Shown: one piece after another, positions 1 through 12,150 of the stretch | Layout: every line of letters begins with the position of its first letter | Position numbering within the stretch: position 1 is the stretch's first letter | NCBI GenBank assembly: GCA_947561395.2 | Contig: OX387190.1 | Coordinates: forward strand, 9,418,858 to 9,482,857 | Reading direction: 5' to 3' | Source: Buxus sempervirens | Lineage: Eukaryota > Streptophyta > Magnoliopsida > Buxales > Buxaceae | DNA: 64,000 nt | Translations under genes and position numbers: made by a program | The notes under the pieces: generated by a model | Told to the model about the DNA's origin: nothing | Database searches by the model: none | What the model saw: only the letters and a program-made list of their open reading frames with translations

Positions 1-478
1 CGGATCACCCTTAAGGTTCCAACTAGCCTCTTTCATTAACTTATTTTTAACAATTACTAAATTATCTCCTTTCAATTTCCACCATTTTATTTTTGATTTG
101 TTTTCGCATATTTGTTTTCCTCCTACTTTTAAAACAAATATCCATCACCATTAACCCATGTTTTGAAGCTAAACTCTCACCTGGAATAGCCTTGCAATCT
201 CTACAAGTAGCTAGTTCACTCCTCCTAAGAAGAAAAAAGCCAATTTGACTCCAATTTGATCCACTCTTAAAAGTTACCAAATGCTCAATATTCTTTTGGA
301 AAAGGGTGTTCGCTTAACGAGAGATCATAGGCCATTGCAAACTCAAGGACTGATCTTCCCATCTCATTCCTTTGACCAAAGCCTCTTCCTCCATGAATTC
401 TATTATAATCATCACTCTGATCTTCTACATGGCCATTTAAGTCCCCTCTTATAAATATCCTTTTAATCAAACATATTA
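1..478 (-). mobile_element. RTE-type LINE fragment, endonuclease region
   Basis: Two adjacent minus-strand reading frames match the apurinic endonuclease part of plant RTE LINEs, often annotated as craniofacial development protein 2-like. The upstream frame (470 to 285) carries the GDLNGHV and HGGRGFG motifs; the next (280 to 62) carries TFKSGSNWSQIGFFLLRR followed by CRDCKAIPGE. The frame break between them and the window edge show a partial, decayed copy. Reverse transcriptase is not present here; other RTE pieces lie at 25.9 kb, 41.2 kb and 49.6 kb. Family call is from recognised motifs; the inactive state is inferred. Confidence 0.8.
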
Positions 479-965
479 ATTAAAAAGCCTTGTTGGACTT
501 AAGAATCCAGTTATATATAGGCACAATGGGTTAGGTTATCAGCCCATTAGGGAGTTGCGAGACATTTTAGTTAACATACTTTAAAAAATAGAAATCCTAA
601 TCCTAATCCTTATATATCTCCTCATTATTTTATCTTATTATTATTATATTTTGAGAAGCTTTGGATTTCCAACCATGAAAAGAATTTCTGGACCTACGGT
701 GCTATGACAAGAGGTGAAAACTGCTTGATTTCGCATCAGATCTTGGATTTCATGAAGAGACTAATAAAAGAAAAAGCTTTTGCGAGTCAAAGGTAGGTGG
801 ATTCATAGCCTTGTTTCTGTTTGGGAATTTTAAATTTTAGAATTTGGTTGGTGGAAGCCGTGGAATATATACTTTTATCTTTTGCTCTTATCTTTTTATC
901 TATAGGAGATGATAAATGTAAAAATCCGAACATTTTTTGCCTTAAAACTATATCGATGGCTTGTC
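479..965. other. AT-rich intronic stretch, no gene seen
   Basis: No coding, RNA or repeat signature was recognised. It lies between the RTE fragment and the Copia target-site duplication and is most likely part of intron 4 of the CLC gene. Confidence 0.5.
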
Positions 966-970
966 CAAAG

Positions 971-1305
971 TGATGAAGTCTTGATTGTTTTGAGTGATTC
1001 AGGACTGTTAGGATCCCAACCAAGGTGGAGTGATTTGCGAAATTGAGTTTCTAATTGGAGAGAATTGAGCTTCTATACTTCAGTGGACTAATTAGAAACA
1101 GAGATTGTCTAGGGATCTATTGTACAGATTTACTTTTTTAGACAAATTTCTTTTTAGAAAGATCTCCATATCAGAATATCTTCAGAGATTGCTTTCTTTT
1201 CTTTTCTTTTCTCAATTGTACTATAAAAACAGAAATCAGCTGTGTATATTTGTACTTTAAAATAAACAGAAAATATAATTCTTCAATCTTCTTCATATTT
1301 CTTCA
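971..1305 (+). repeat. 5' LTR of the Copia element
   Basis: A direct repeat of 3504-3806. It starts at TGATGAAG right after the duplication CAAAG and ends in TTCA just before the primer-binding site. A (TTTTC)n tract near 1197-1215 is shared with the right LTR. Confidence 0.9.
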
Positions 1306-3503
1306 TGGTATCGAAGCCATCCTTTCTCCAACTCTAGTCTTCAGTGGTGGAAACAACCGTTAACAGTAGAGGTTCGATGTCGTCTGAAAATCCCAATGGT
1401 GAGACAGAAGCTATCTCCACCATGGGATCAAGCTAACTAGACAACTCTTCCTTTTAACTTACAGTGGAGAAACTCAATGGAAAAAACTTCCTTGATTGGG
1501 CTCAAACAATCAAACTTGTGATCGATGGCAAAGGTAAACCGGGTTACCATGCCGGATAAACGTAGAAGCCGGCCTCAACCGATAAAGTTGCTTTACAAAG
1601 ATGGAAGTCAAAGAACTTAATGGTGATTTCATGGCTTATTAACTCCATGAAACCGTCAATAGGAAAGACGAATTTGTTCTTGCCAACAGCGAAAGATATC
1701 TGGAATGTAATACGAGAGATGTATTCAAATGTTGAAAACTCTTCTCAGATATTCGAAATTAAAACCCGATTGTGGTAGATGGAGCAAGGGGAGCGAGAAG
1801 TCACAGATTACTTCATAGAGATGACAACTATCTAGCAAGAGCTTGACTTGAGTTTCGAAGAAGAGTGGAAGTGTTCCACTGACAGTGTTTGATACAAACT
1901 CGAAAATGAAAGAGTGATTGAATTTATTGCTGGGCTCAATCGAGACTTGGATGATGTTAGAGGAAGGATTCTGGACTGTCGTTCTCTGCCCTCAATACAT
2001 GAAGTTTTTTGGAAAGTAAGATGAGAAGAAAACAGACGAAAGGTGATACTAAAGGAGAATGTTAATATTGAAACTAAAACATCTGCCTTGGTGTCTAAAG
2101 GACCATCAGCTGCACCTGGTCCAAGACAACAGAAAGGTTGTCCCTGGTGTGAGCATTGCCGCAAGCCTAGACACACAAAGGATAATGCTAGGAGATACAC
2201 GAGAAGTCGGCTAACTGGAAACCACGGCAAAACAATAGGAATCATGGCTATCAAGATGCGGTTGATCATCAAGTTGAGAAACCTCAGGAGGAAAAAGGCA
2301 ATAATCAGATTTTAAGTGGTGCATTTAAATCTGAACAACTAGAGGAAAAAGTCTACATGCCAATACCACCAGGTTTCTGTAAGAAGGGTGAAGAAAACCA
2401 AGTATGTAAACTCAAGAAATCTCTTTATGGTCTCAAACAGTCACCAAGAGCATGGTTTGATAGATTTACAAAGGTGATAAAAGGTCAAGGATATCAGCAA
2501 GGGCAATCAGATCACACTATGTTCTTCCAACAATATAAAGATGGAAAGAAGACAATTCTAATAGTATATGTTGAAGATATTATTCTAACCGGCGATAATA
2601 TAGTGGAGTTGGAAAGACTGAAGAAAGTCCTAGCCACTGAATTTGAAGTAAAAGACTTGGGGCAGATACGATATTTCTTAGGAATGGAAGTTGCTAGATC
2701 GAAACATGGGATTAGTGTCTCTCAAGGAAGGTATGTTCCTGACCTTCTAGCTGAAACTGGTATGCTTGGACGTAAACCAAGTGACACACCCATTGAAGCA
2801 GGGAAGAAACCACAAGATGTTGGAAATCTAGTTGAAAAATTTAGATATCAGAGACTTGTCGGCAAGCTAATCTATCTATCACATACTAGGCCTGACATTG
2901 CTTTTGCAATAAGTGTTGTAAGTCAACACATGCATTCATCAAAGGAAGCTCACCTAAAAGTTGTGTACAAAATTCTCAGATACCTCAAGGGCTCTCCAGG
3001 CAAAGGGTTGCTATTCAAGAAAAGTGATAGCAAAGAAGTAGAAATCTATACCGATGTTGATTGGTTAGGATCAACAGAGGACAGGAGGTCTACTACTGGG
3101 TATTGCACCTTTGTATAGGGAAATCTAGTAACATGGAGAAGTAAGAAACAGACCATAGTGACCAAAAGTAGTTCTAAAGCTGAATTTAGAACAGTTACAC
3201 AAGGAATGTGTGAAGGTTTGTGGTTAAAGGAACTCTTGGAAGAACTAAGTGTCATAGTAAAGTCTCCAATCAAACGTTACTGTGATAATAAAGGAGCAAT
3301 TCAGCATGATAGGACCAAACACGTAGAGGTGGATAGACATTTCATCAAGGAAAAGGTTGAAGATGGGATCATCTGTATGACTTATGTTCCTACAAAAGAT
3401 CAAATTGCAGGTATGTTTACCAAAGTACTATCTCGGCAATGTTTTGATGATTTCATTTGCAAGTTGGATATGGTCAACATCTACCATCCAACTTGAGGGG
3501 TAG

Positions 3504-3806
3504 TAATGAAATCTTAATTATTTTGAGTGATTGGGGACTGTTAGGATCCCAACCAAGGTGGAGTGATTTGCGAAATTAAGTTTCTAATTGGAGAGGATTG
3601 AGTTTCTATATTTCAGTGGACTAATTAGAAACAGAAATTTTCTAGGGATCTATTGTACAGATTTCCTTCTAGAAAGATCTCCAGATCAGAATATCTTCGG
3701 AGATTGCTTTCTTTTCTTTTCTTTTCTTTTCTAAATTGTAGCATAAAAACATAAATCAGCTGTGTATATTTGTATTTCTTTTCTTCATCTTCTTCGTATT
3801 TCTTCA
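3504..3806 (+). repeat. 3' LTR of the Copia element
   Basis: A direct repeat of 971-1305, beginning after the purine tract and ending in TTCA before the second CAAAG. It is about 30 bp shorter than its partner. Confidence 0.9.
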
Positions 3807-3889
3807 CAAAGAATTTCTGAATTTATAAGAACATGTTTAGGTTGAGTTCGTGAAATAATAGGAACTAATGGGAACCTTTGTCAGCATAA

Positions 3890-4400
3890 AAATAAAAATA
3901 AAAACTATAAAAATTTGTGCTCAAAAACTCTATAAAAGTTTTAGTCTCTAGTCATGATTCAATGAAAAAAAACAAAAACAAAAAAAAAAACTTAAATTTT
4001 TAGTTGTTTTGTCATTGTATAAAAGATAAAGTTAATTTAGAATATTTAGAATTATGATTTGACTTTAAGATTTTGGTTTTCATATAAGAATATAATTCTT
4101 GAAAGAAAACAGGTAATTATTGATAATCTTAAAGTTATAAAAATTCTTTTCTAACATTCTTGGATGATATGATGAATCTTAAATCTTATATAATTAAAGA
4201 TCGAATTTTAACATTCTCAGATGATTCTTTGATGATCTTGATTCATCTATTAATCAATCTTAAATGACCTTGATGATTCTTGAATCCTCTTGAATTATTA
4301 ACAATTAAAGATTAATTTTATTACATTTTTGAATAATTTTTTTAAGATCTTTAATCATCTGTCAAACAATCTTGAAGGTTCTTAAGAAAAGATTAAAGAT
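3890..4400 (+). repeat. Dispersed repeat, copy 1 (partner near 11730-12150)
   Basis: The two stretches read in parallel with shared blocks such as ATAAAGTTAATTTA, TCATATA(A/G)GAATAT and TAGGTAATTATTGA, followed by similar runs of GATCTTGAATC-type words. No terminal repeats, primer site or coding sequence were recognised, so the element class is unknown. Confidence 0.6.
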
Positions 4401-4942
4401 TCGGACCTAAATCTATAATGTGTCTATAGACTCCATACTAAAATATAAAGCGAACTAGGGAGATTAGGACCTGACATTTCCCACCTAAAATACCCCTCAC
4501 TTTAAATTCTATTAACTTTTATCTCTCAGTTAGTTACTTATTTGAACATATCAATTAGTTAAAAATTAATCGGCAATTTCAACTAAATATTCAAACAAAG
4601 TTTATAACCATAGGTTTGATAGAGTATAATTATTTGCAATGCACATCGTGTTTGCTTTCCTCTAGTCTAATTAAAAAGAATATTAATAGGTGTTATAAGA
4701 TTATAAGGAAACAAAATTAATGCAATAAGTTCAATACCATAGTCCCAATTGTTTCTCTGATTGGCTCACGAGTTAAAATGAAATATCATATTATGGCACC
4801 CATTATATTGTTTTCCTAAAATTTTAGCATTTTTATTATAAATAATAAATCACTACCAACTCTAGCATGTTATTGTTCCTACAATAACAATGAAAGTATA
4901 ACCAATCCCTTCAAAATAATATTTAATACCATAATCGGGTAT

Positions 4943-5010
4943 TAACTATATAATTATAGGGATATTAATTGGTTATTAACTATATAATTATAGGGATATT
5001 AGTTGGTTAC
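4943..5010 (+). repeat. 34-bp tandem duplication
   Basis: Two adjacent copies of a unit starting TAACTATATAATTATAGGG, differing at about two positions (4943-4976 and 4977-5010). Probably a recent local slippage event. Confidence 0.85.
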
Positions 5011-5231
5011 CTATTGATGTTTGTTAAGTTTCATATAAAAATAAAAATAAAAGTAAAAGTCAAATGACAACAGAATTTCTAGCCGATATACCGTAAATTC
5101 TTGTAGTAATTAGTCAATTAAAATATTTACTACTAATACAAGGTTATTGACAAATGACAAACCCTAAGCATGTGGAGATTAATTAGTTGAATTAGTTAAT
5201 TAATTAACTAGTCAGTTAGTCATTTAGTTAA

Positions 5232-5579
5232 GGGAAAATTGGTTTTTAGTGGTGCTCTTTCAAAATAATTCAGATTCAGTCAGTCAATTCTTGGTAATTT
5301 GTTTTTAGTGATGTTTTTTAACATAATTGACAATCGGTGTCATTTTACTGTTCATTAGTAGTTTCTTCCAAAAATACTTGTAAACTTCACTGGTAACAAA
5401 ATGAATGAAAAGGTTTTCAAAGTCTTTTGAGGGCATTTTCGAAAGAAATTCTTAATTAACAATAAAATAACACCAATTATCAATTATGTTAAAAAAGTAT
5501 CATTAAAAACCAATTACCAAAATTTAACCGACTGAATCTAAATTATTTTGAAAAAGCATCATTAAAAACCAATTTCCCC
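5232..5579 (+). mobile_element. Mutator-type MITE with long terminal inverted repeats
   Basis: The ends are long inverted repeats, GGGAAAATTGGTTTTTAGTG on the left and its imperfect complement on the right; inverted similarity extends more than 100 bp inward. A perfect 9-bp duplication TTTAGTTAA flanks it (5223-5231, 5580-5588), which fits Mutator-like elements. There is no coding capacity. The same family, longer, is found split around the hAT transposon at 53341-59499. Confidence 0.88.
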
Positions 5580-5588
5580 TTTAGTTAA

Positions 5589-6062
5589 TTGGTTAATCAG
5601 TTAGTTAATTGCTAGTCAATTATAAAAGATTTCATTATTAGTAGGAGTTAATTAAGTTGATAACATAAATTCTTTAACTATGATAGGGTACTCTTTATGG
5701 TAGGCCTTACATGTATTTGAGATTGGTTAAATTAACTTTTATTTCATAAGCTAGTTCCCACCAAAGTAGGGTCAGTGAATGTTTAGATTTAGCAAGAGTT
5801 TTACACCAGCTGCTAACTTAAATTAACTTTTATTTAGTTATAAAAATTTTTCGAAGTTTACAAATGCTAATCAATTTGAGAGTTGATTTATTTGATTAAT
5901 TTAATTATTTTAGGGTACATTGGCCCTACATGCAATGACCTATATTTTAACCTAAGGTTAATTTAGTTTTTTCTTAATTAGATTAATTGATTGTTAAATT
6001 AATTAATTAACCTTCTTGGGCTTATGAGCCCAATTGGACTTAAATTGTATCTAGGTTGACCC
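5589..6062. other. AT-rich intronic stretch
   Basis: No gene. A short run near 5751-5783 resembles the RTE LINE 3' end seen at 41228 (about 26 of 33 bases by eye), too short for a firm call. Confidence 0.4.
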
Positions 6063-6076
6063 AAATTGCTATGTAT

Positions 6077-6760
6077 TTTTTTTTTTTGATCGGTAATAAA
6101 AATCATATATATAAGAAAAGAAGAGAAGACAAAGAAGAAAACACAAGATAGCACCCCAATATGAGGATGCCAAAAGCCACCTCACAAATACTACATACCC
6201 GACCTCAATAAGCTTATCCATCCACAATAAACGGACCTCCCCATACAAAGCACAAGCACCATAACAAAAACTAATATGAACAACCACGGCCAAAATAGAA
6301 CAAGATGTTCTTTACCTATCGTAGGTGTTCATACATCAACAACAAAAGTGCCCCTAGGAACTAGAAGCATCCTACACTCCACCACCAAACCCATACACAC
6401 AAGGATGCCCAGCAATGTCTGATATCATCAATTGAATATTCCCCGGAATGATGGAAGGACAACCCAAGAGGCCATATGGAATGTAATAGAATCCACCACA
6501 ATAGAAAGTGGAGACCATCTGTCCTCAAAGATTCGTCTGTTCCTCTCCATCCAAACACACCAACAAATAGCTTAGAATAAAAAACGGTAAATGCATCGAC
6601 CATGAGCTCCCAACTCGAATAATCTCCACTGAGAATAAAAGTCGGACAACATACGAGGGAAGACCCAATCAATATCAACCAAGCCAATAAAGTGCTGCCA
6701 AATCTGCCATGTGAAGCTACAATGAATGAGGATGTACTCTACCGTCTCCCCGCATGATCA
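6077..6760 (-). mobile_element. 5'-truncated L1 LINE, 3' end
   Basis: Begins on the plus strand with a T-run (poly(A) tail of a minus-strand insertion) and is flanked by a perfect 14-bp duplication AAATTGCTATGTAT (6063-6076, 6761-6774). The minus frame retains the end of the zf-RVT region typical of plant L1 (CSFTWQIW), then degenerate 3' UTR. About 680 bp of a roughly 6 kb element is present. Confidence 0.88.
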
Positions 6761-9059
6761 AAATTGCTATGTATGCTGCCTGTTAATGGAATAAAATGTC
6801 TTTTGGTAACGGTACCTGATTAAGGAGTCCTAATTCATGAAGCATTTAAAACACTAATGCAAGTAGGCGTTGTTTAATTACCAAATAAGGAAATGGACGA
6901 AAATAGAAAGTATAGATGGACCTTAGAGATATTAGATGATTAGGAATGCTTTAGTAGATCTAATCGAACTAGGAAACTCTAAACCCAATAATATATACAA
7001 GCTTAGTATTTCATTTTCATAATTTATCCAGTTTTAAAGTGGACTGTGTAAAACCCCAAATTTCTAGTAATTAATAATTAAATAGAATTATTAATAAAAT
7101 AATATAAAATTCCAGATTTTAGAAATTAAATAATTAAGTAGAAATAATAATAGGATTTAGATCTTATTATTTTATAACAGATAGTGAGATTTCAGATCAA
7201 CCCGAAAAGTTGTAGGTTGACCCGAGGATTTTGTAGAATTCAATCTAAGGTAAGTCTATGATTTGGTGTTAATAGAATTTTTATAATTATGATTATTATT
7301 ATTTGTGAAATCCCAAATTTTCAGAAAAATAATTAAAAAGAATTAAATATGAGTATTTAGAGAATTAAGGATTTTATTTGAAATAATTGGGAGATTTATT
7401 ATAATATAATGATTTGGGGAATTTTTCATTAATCTGTGATGTAATATTAGATCAAAATAATCAGGAGATTAAATCTGGAAATTTTGATAAAAAGTCAATG
7501 GTTAAATATGATCTAATTAAAGAGAAGGGTATTTTGGTTATTTCCTAATTAGCTAAATTATTAAATAGATTAATTAAATGATTATTAGACTTGAAAAATT
7601 AAATTAGATCTAAGTTGGATTTAAATTTATCACAAATAATGAGATTTATGGCCTAATAATTGAGAAAAGAGCATATTGGTAATAATAGTTAATTAGGAGC
7701 CTTAAGTTTAGGAAAAAGAAAAGTTTTGGGATGTTTTAGTAATATTTAAAAGTAGGGAAATTAATTAGCACGAAAATAGATTAAAAATAGAAGTTTCTTT
7801 TATAGGAGAATTAGGAGAAAGGATTTAAAAGAAGAGTTGGAAGAAAATAGGAAAGTGGGTTAGTTGGGGTGTTTCCAAATACAATTAGAACTCCTAGTTG
7901 GGTGTGTATAAAAGTAAGAGGATAAAGAGAATTAGGGTTTCTTATTATTCTTGGTGGTTTCATACGGCTAGAGAGAGAGAGAAAGAAGGAGATTCATTAG
8001 ATACAAGGTAAGTAAAACTAAATAGAAAATCATAATCTATATCCCATACGTATGGTTTAGTTTGTTGAGTTCATGCTTGTGATTTTAGACGACAAGAGGG
8101 GGTTGCTGTATTTCGTGGGGATTTCAAGAGGGTGATATCTGGATTCGTTGGAGAGGATTTGATCTAAGAATCAAGGCAAGTAGCCCCTTCAACTTGCATT
8201 AAAATCATGTTTTCAGTTTTATCGAGAACCATGTTTATACGCATTATTTATTGGAGTTTTGTTGATCAAATCTTTGTTTGTTGTGATTTATTTGTTTTAG
8301 ATTGATTGAACATGCTTAGGAGATGTTATTTGATGTCTTAGAATTGATTTGAAGTGATAAAAGTATTGTCTATAATTTTCGTTTGAAATTTAATAAGTTT
8401 TAGAAAAATCTGGAAATCTGCGACTATACACTAGCGCCTAATACGTTGCTTGAACGCCCATTCAGGCGCCCTTTGTTTTGTATGTTTCTATCTAGAACGC
8501 CCAATTCATTGCTTGAACGCCCAAGCAGGTGCCCTGCCTATGTTTTATTTTGGATTTTAAAACCTAAGATTTGAATTTAGGAATTTGTACGAGCGCCTGA
8601 TCCGTCACTCGAACGTTATATTGAGCACCCAAAGTCTAAAAACCCAGAAAGCCAACACCTAATAGGTCAAACGTTACATCGAGCGCACATACACAGATTT
8701 TCATATTTTGAGGTTTTGACCTAGTTTTCAATTCTAAACTAATTTTTGAGGGATTCCAACTCATGTGCCAATTAGATTATGGTATTTTGAGAGTGTCTAC
8801 AATAGCCAAAAATTTAATTGGATTTTAATAGAGATTTTGGGTACGTTCTACTAAAAGACTCTCATTTGAGGTTTATCGTTCCAAATTCTTTTCTTTTCAA
8901 TAAAACTTGATTTTAAAGGTTCTTACACTTGTATTTGGGCTATTTGAACGTGTTTTGAGCATCAGAATAATTTAAATTGTACTAAAATATGAATTGAGTA
9001 GTTTGACCATATGATGGCTTATGGTTTAAAGGAATGGAATAAATGGTTACTTGATTGGA

Positions 9060-9450
9060 CACGTATGTATTTCCTCGTATGGGGGTTACTTTTGATATGT
9101 ATATGTTTCCACGTATGTGGCTATTTCATGGTGTATGCCTTATGTTTCCGCATATGCGGGTATTATTTGACATAAATATTTCTCCATGGATGTGGATTGG
9201 TTTGTCATGGATGTGACTTCACGTATGCGACTATTTTGACGGATGTCCCAGGCTTGTGGGCATTAGACCTTCTACCTATGGATTCCGGATGGGTATATTC
9301 TTGCGGCATAGTCTTCCACCCGAGGGGTCGGGGTGAGCGTATGCTTGCGGCTATGTCTTCAACTCATGGAATTGGGGTAAGGATATTACTCATGGCTTTT
9401 GTCTTCTATCCATGGATTTGGGATGAGTCTATATATCTTTTGCCTTCCAT
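9060..9450 (+). repeat. Array of short hairpin-forming units in LTR-A
   Basis: A run of imperfect palindromes such as CCACGTATGTGG, CCGCATATGCGG and CTACCTATGGATTCCGGATG, spaced roughly 40-70 bp apart, each ending with a TATTTTGA- or TTAT-like linker. Structure seen directly; function unknown. Confidence 0.6.
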
Positions 9451-9715
9451 GCTAACTCACTCCAGGATCAGTTGGGTAGTTCCGTTTAGCATGTAATAAC
9501 CAGACCGGTATCGGCTGGTCCACTTATAATTCGGTTAAGTAGCATATTGGCAGTTTGGTTGTATTTTGCTATGCATGCTAGCTCACTCCGGGATCGGTTG
9601 AGTTCTTTCGTTTAGTGTTGAATAGCCTAACCGGTATCAGCTGGCCCATTTGTAATTCGGTTAGGTGGCATTTAGCAATATGATTGTATTTCCTCAATCC
9701 GTGTACTCGAAGGGA
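9447..9715 (+). repeat. 136-bp tandem duplication in LTR-A
   Basis: Two copies of a unit containing CTCACTCC, GGTATC(G/A)GCTGG and ATTCGGTTA; the CTCACTCC word recurs at 9456 and 9592. Confidence 0.8.
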
Positions 9716-10540
9716 AGAGTATGATGCTAATAGGATTTCAGTGATATTTGTATAGAGTGTTGATTACTTACTTGTGTGATTCCGGGTTGAGGTTAATGTT
9801 GGTGTATATGGACACGTAGTGATATTATTACTTGAATTGTATAATGATTTCATGATTATAATTGTGATATGGTTGTGTTATTGTAATTCCTCTTTTGTCT
9901 TGTGTTTTGGTTTTAGAACCTTGTTTTATTTGCCGGGCATGCTTTTTTTAGATTATAAACATACTATTTTCCTTGCATGACTACTTGCTGAGATTTTATA
10001 TCTCATATCGTTTTATTGGTTTTGTTTTCAGATCTTCCTGGTGAGAACGTATCAGCTGGGTTAGAGCCGTTGGGTTGATTCATTTGGGTGTCAAAGAAAA
10101 GACTACTTTGTTATGTAGGATTTAGGTTTTGGATTCAAGAAGTATTATGGATTTGATTTATTAGTTGGAATTGCAAACTTGTAGATGACCTTTATTACCA
10201 GACTTTCAGTTTTAAGGATGAAGTTATTAGATTGGATTTTCTTGTTCTATTTATACTTTAATTAAGATTTAGATTGATAAGGCACTCTGTTTTATCATCT
10301 ATCTTTTAAACCTTTTTCTTAATCTTTTTGTAATCATTCAAATAATGCCCTGATCCGGAAAAAAAAAAACAACACCCGGATCTAGGGCGTTACAGACTGC
10401 TAGGGAGAAAGTACACAAGCAGCCTAAGGTTTTACTTTTCGAAGGGAAAAAATTCTAATTCTTGGTAAAGATCACGTAAAAGAAAAAATTTTTGCAATCA
10501 CAAGTAGGAGGATCCTAGTTTGATACTAATTCTTAATGAG

Positions 10541-11687
10541 TTTTTTTTTTTTTTTTATTTGATGAATGATGAATATGTATATATATATATAAAAGAAATA
10601 TCCTGTACAATCATGAGCACTGCCGTAGGCGACATGCTATCGTATCAAACATCATCCCACCCAAAACCGACCCAAAAAATCCAAAACAATCTTGGATCGC
10701 TACTAAACAAGCTATTCAATTACGAGCCAAGGAGAAAGCCCTCAGAAAAATTATCCACCTTCCCCAACTACATATGGAATCACTCCTCTCGTCGATCCTT
10801 CATCTGTGGTAGATGTCGAATAACACCACCTATGCCATTCTCTCACTATCTATAACGGCCAAACATCCTGAAGATCTGGAAGAACAGATACCCATGAGGC
10901 TACCGCTAGCAATATGCTATCAAACAACTGATCCACCGTCATCCTAAGTATCCCCAAAAATCCTACTATTCCACTCCAGCCATATGAACCATAACCCCAC
11001 ATGGAAAGAGGCTCTAAACATGAAGTTTCCTCTCCTCCCTAGCCCCTTCAACCGCCACTGGTCAAAGCATGCTAGCAATGTGTCAAGAAGGATCCATGAC
11101 ACTCCAACATCTGACACATCTGCATCCAAATGGCACTCACAAACTGACACTGAATAAACAATTGATCGATACTCTCTCCTGCCTCCATGCACATAAAGCA
11201 CACCTAAGGAGAAAGGGCAATCGTCTTACATCTTCTCTGAATACAATCAGCCATATTTATCCTGTACAAGAGAGCAGTCCACAAAAAGCCTTGATCTGAA
11301 GAGGAACCTTGGGTTTCCATAGCCTATACACAGAGAAAGAAACATTGGTAGAGGAAGAACTCTAATTCACAACCTTAAAAAATGACTTGCAAGAATAAGA
11401 TCCAGAGGGAGAAAGTGACCAAATAACCTTATCGGAAGCTAAGGGATCAAGAACCACATTCTTAAGACTATCTAAAAGCAAAGCAATCTCTTCCATTTCA
11501 AGAGGATGAAGATTTCTCCTGAAAGGAAGGTTCCAAGATAAACTAGATGGGGTCCACAATAAGATGACAGCACTAAAGCATTTGGATAAAGGACAAGGGA
11601 GAAAAGGCAAGGAAACTGACTCGATGAAACAAAACTGTCCCACCATCTATCACCTTAAGACTATCTAAAAGCAAGGCAATCTCTTCC
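10541..11687 (-). mobile_element. 5'-truncated L1 LINE with zf-RVT region
   Basis: A T-run at 10541 marks the poly(A) end; a perfect 13-bp duplication AATTCTTAATGAG flanks the insertion (10528-10540, 11688-11700). The minus frame carries the L1 zf-RVT block (SGSYSCKSFFKVV, then PLQIKAFLWTALL and a CFMC...CQF zinc-binding pattern). Stops and frameshifts show decay. At its 5' end about 35 bp (11650-11688) repeats 11457-11500 in direct orientation. Confidence 0.9.
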
Positions 11688-11729
11688 AATTCTTAATGAG
11701 GTTTTTGGGGTGTCTTGATAATCTTTATA

Positions 11730-12150
11730 ATGGAAATTTGTGCACAAAAATTCTATGTATTGCCTCTAGAATCATGATCTTAGTAAAAGGAACATGAAAT
11801 CTTTAGGTGCCTTATCATCTAATAAAATATAAAGTTAATTTAAGGTATTTACAATCATGATTTGACATTAAAATTATGGTTTTTCATATAGGAATATTAT
11901 TCCTAAAAGGAAATAGGTAATTATTGAAAATCTTAAAATTATAAAAAATTTGTTCTTGAACATTCTAGCTAATTCATGATGTATCTAGAATCTCTCTTGA
12001 ATCTTTAATAATTAAGGATTGATTTTGAACATCTTTCAATTATTCCTGAATGATCTTGGATCATCTATTAATCAATCTCGGGTTATTCTTGAGTCTTTCT
12101 TTGAATTTTCTAAATCATTAATAATAGAGATCTGGAATTGAATTTACAAT
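11730..12150 (+). repeat. Dispersed repeat, copy 2 (partner 3890-4400)
   Basis: Parallel in order and orientation to 3890-4400, with shared words such as CATCTATTAATCAATCT. Not interrupted; class unknown. Confidence 0.6.

Larger units (their letters stand above)
971..3806 (+). mobile_element. Broken Copia LTR retrotransposon with both LTRs
   Basis: A Ty1/Copia fossil on the plus strand. LTRs lie at 971-1305 and 3504-3806; a primer-binding site of the TGGTATC type follows the left LTR at 1306, and a purine-rich tract (TTGAGGGG) precedes the right one. A perfect 5-bp target-site duplication CAAAG flanks it (966-970, 3807-3811). Recognisable parts are a gag-like stretch (about 1375-2300), reverse transcriptase (from about 2350) and RNase H (to about 3496). 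It is far shorter than an intact Copia element and broken in several places. The LTRs differ at roughly 6-7 percent of positions by eye, so the insertion is moderately old. Confidence 0.93.
3812..5222. other. AT-rich intronic stretch with two simple repeats
   Basis: No gene recognised. It holds a dispersed repeat (3890-4400) and a 34-bp tandem duplication (4943-5010), listed separately; the rest is unclassified AT-rich DNA. Confidence 0.5.
7047..10394 (+). mobile_element. Solo LTR of a Gypsy-type retrotransposon (LTR-A)
   Basis: Starts TGTAAAACCCC and ends GGGCGTTACA, with a perfect 5-bp duplication GACTG on both sides (7042-7046, 10395-10399). No internal coding region, so it is a solo LTR left by recombination, 3,348 bp long. 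A TATA box lies at 7917-7924. Inside are a GC-richer block with repeated GCGCC/AACGCCC words (8420-8690), hairpin units (9060-9450), a 136-bp duplication (9447-9715), the module TACTTGCTGAGATTTTATAT near 9983 shared with the LTRs at 31732 and 29915, and a terminal hairpin GATCCGG/CCGGATC around an A-run. It is a fossil with no protein. Confidence 0.92.

Noticed and set aside
1006-1012. TGTTAGG as the start of the Copia LTR
   Set aside because: Similarity to the right LTR extends left to 971, where a perfect CAAAG duplication begins.
6069-6293. Hydrophobic minus-strand frame as a membrane protein
   Set aside because: It is the decayed 3' UTR of an L1 insertion with a 14-bp duplication.
3890-12150. 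The parallel repeats as the two LTRs of one large element
   Set aside because: No TG/CA ends, primer-binding site, duplication or internal coding sequence could be found.
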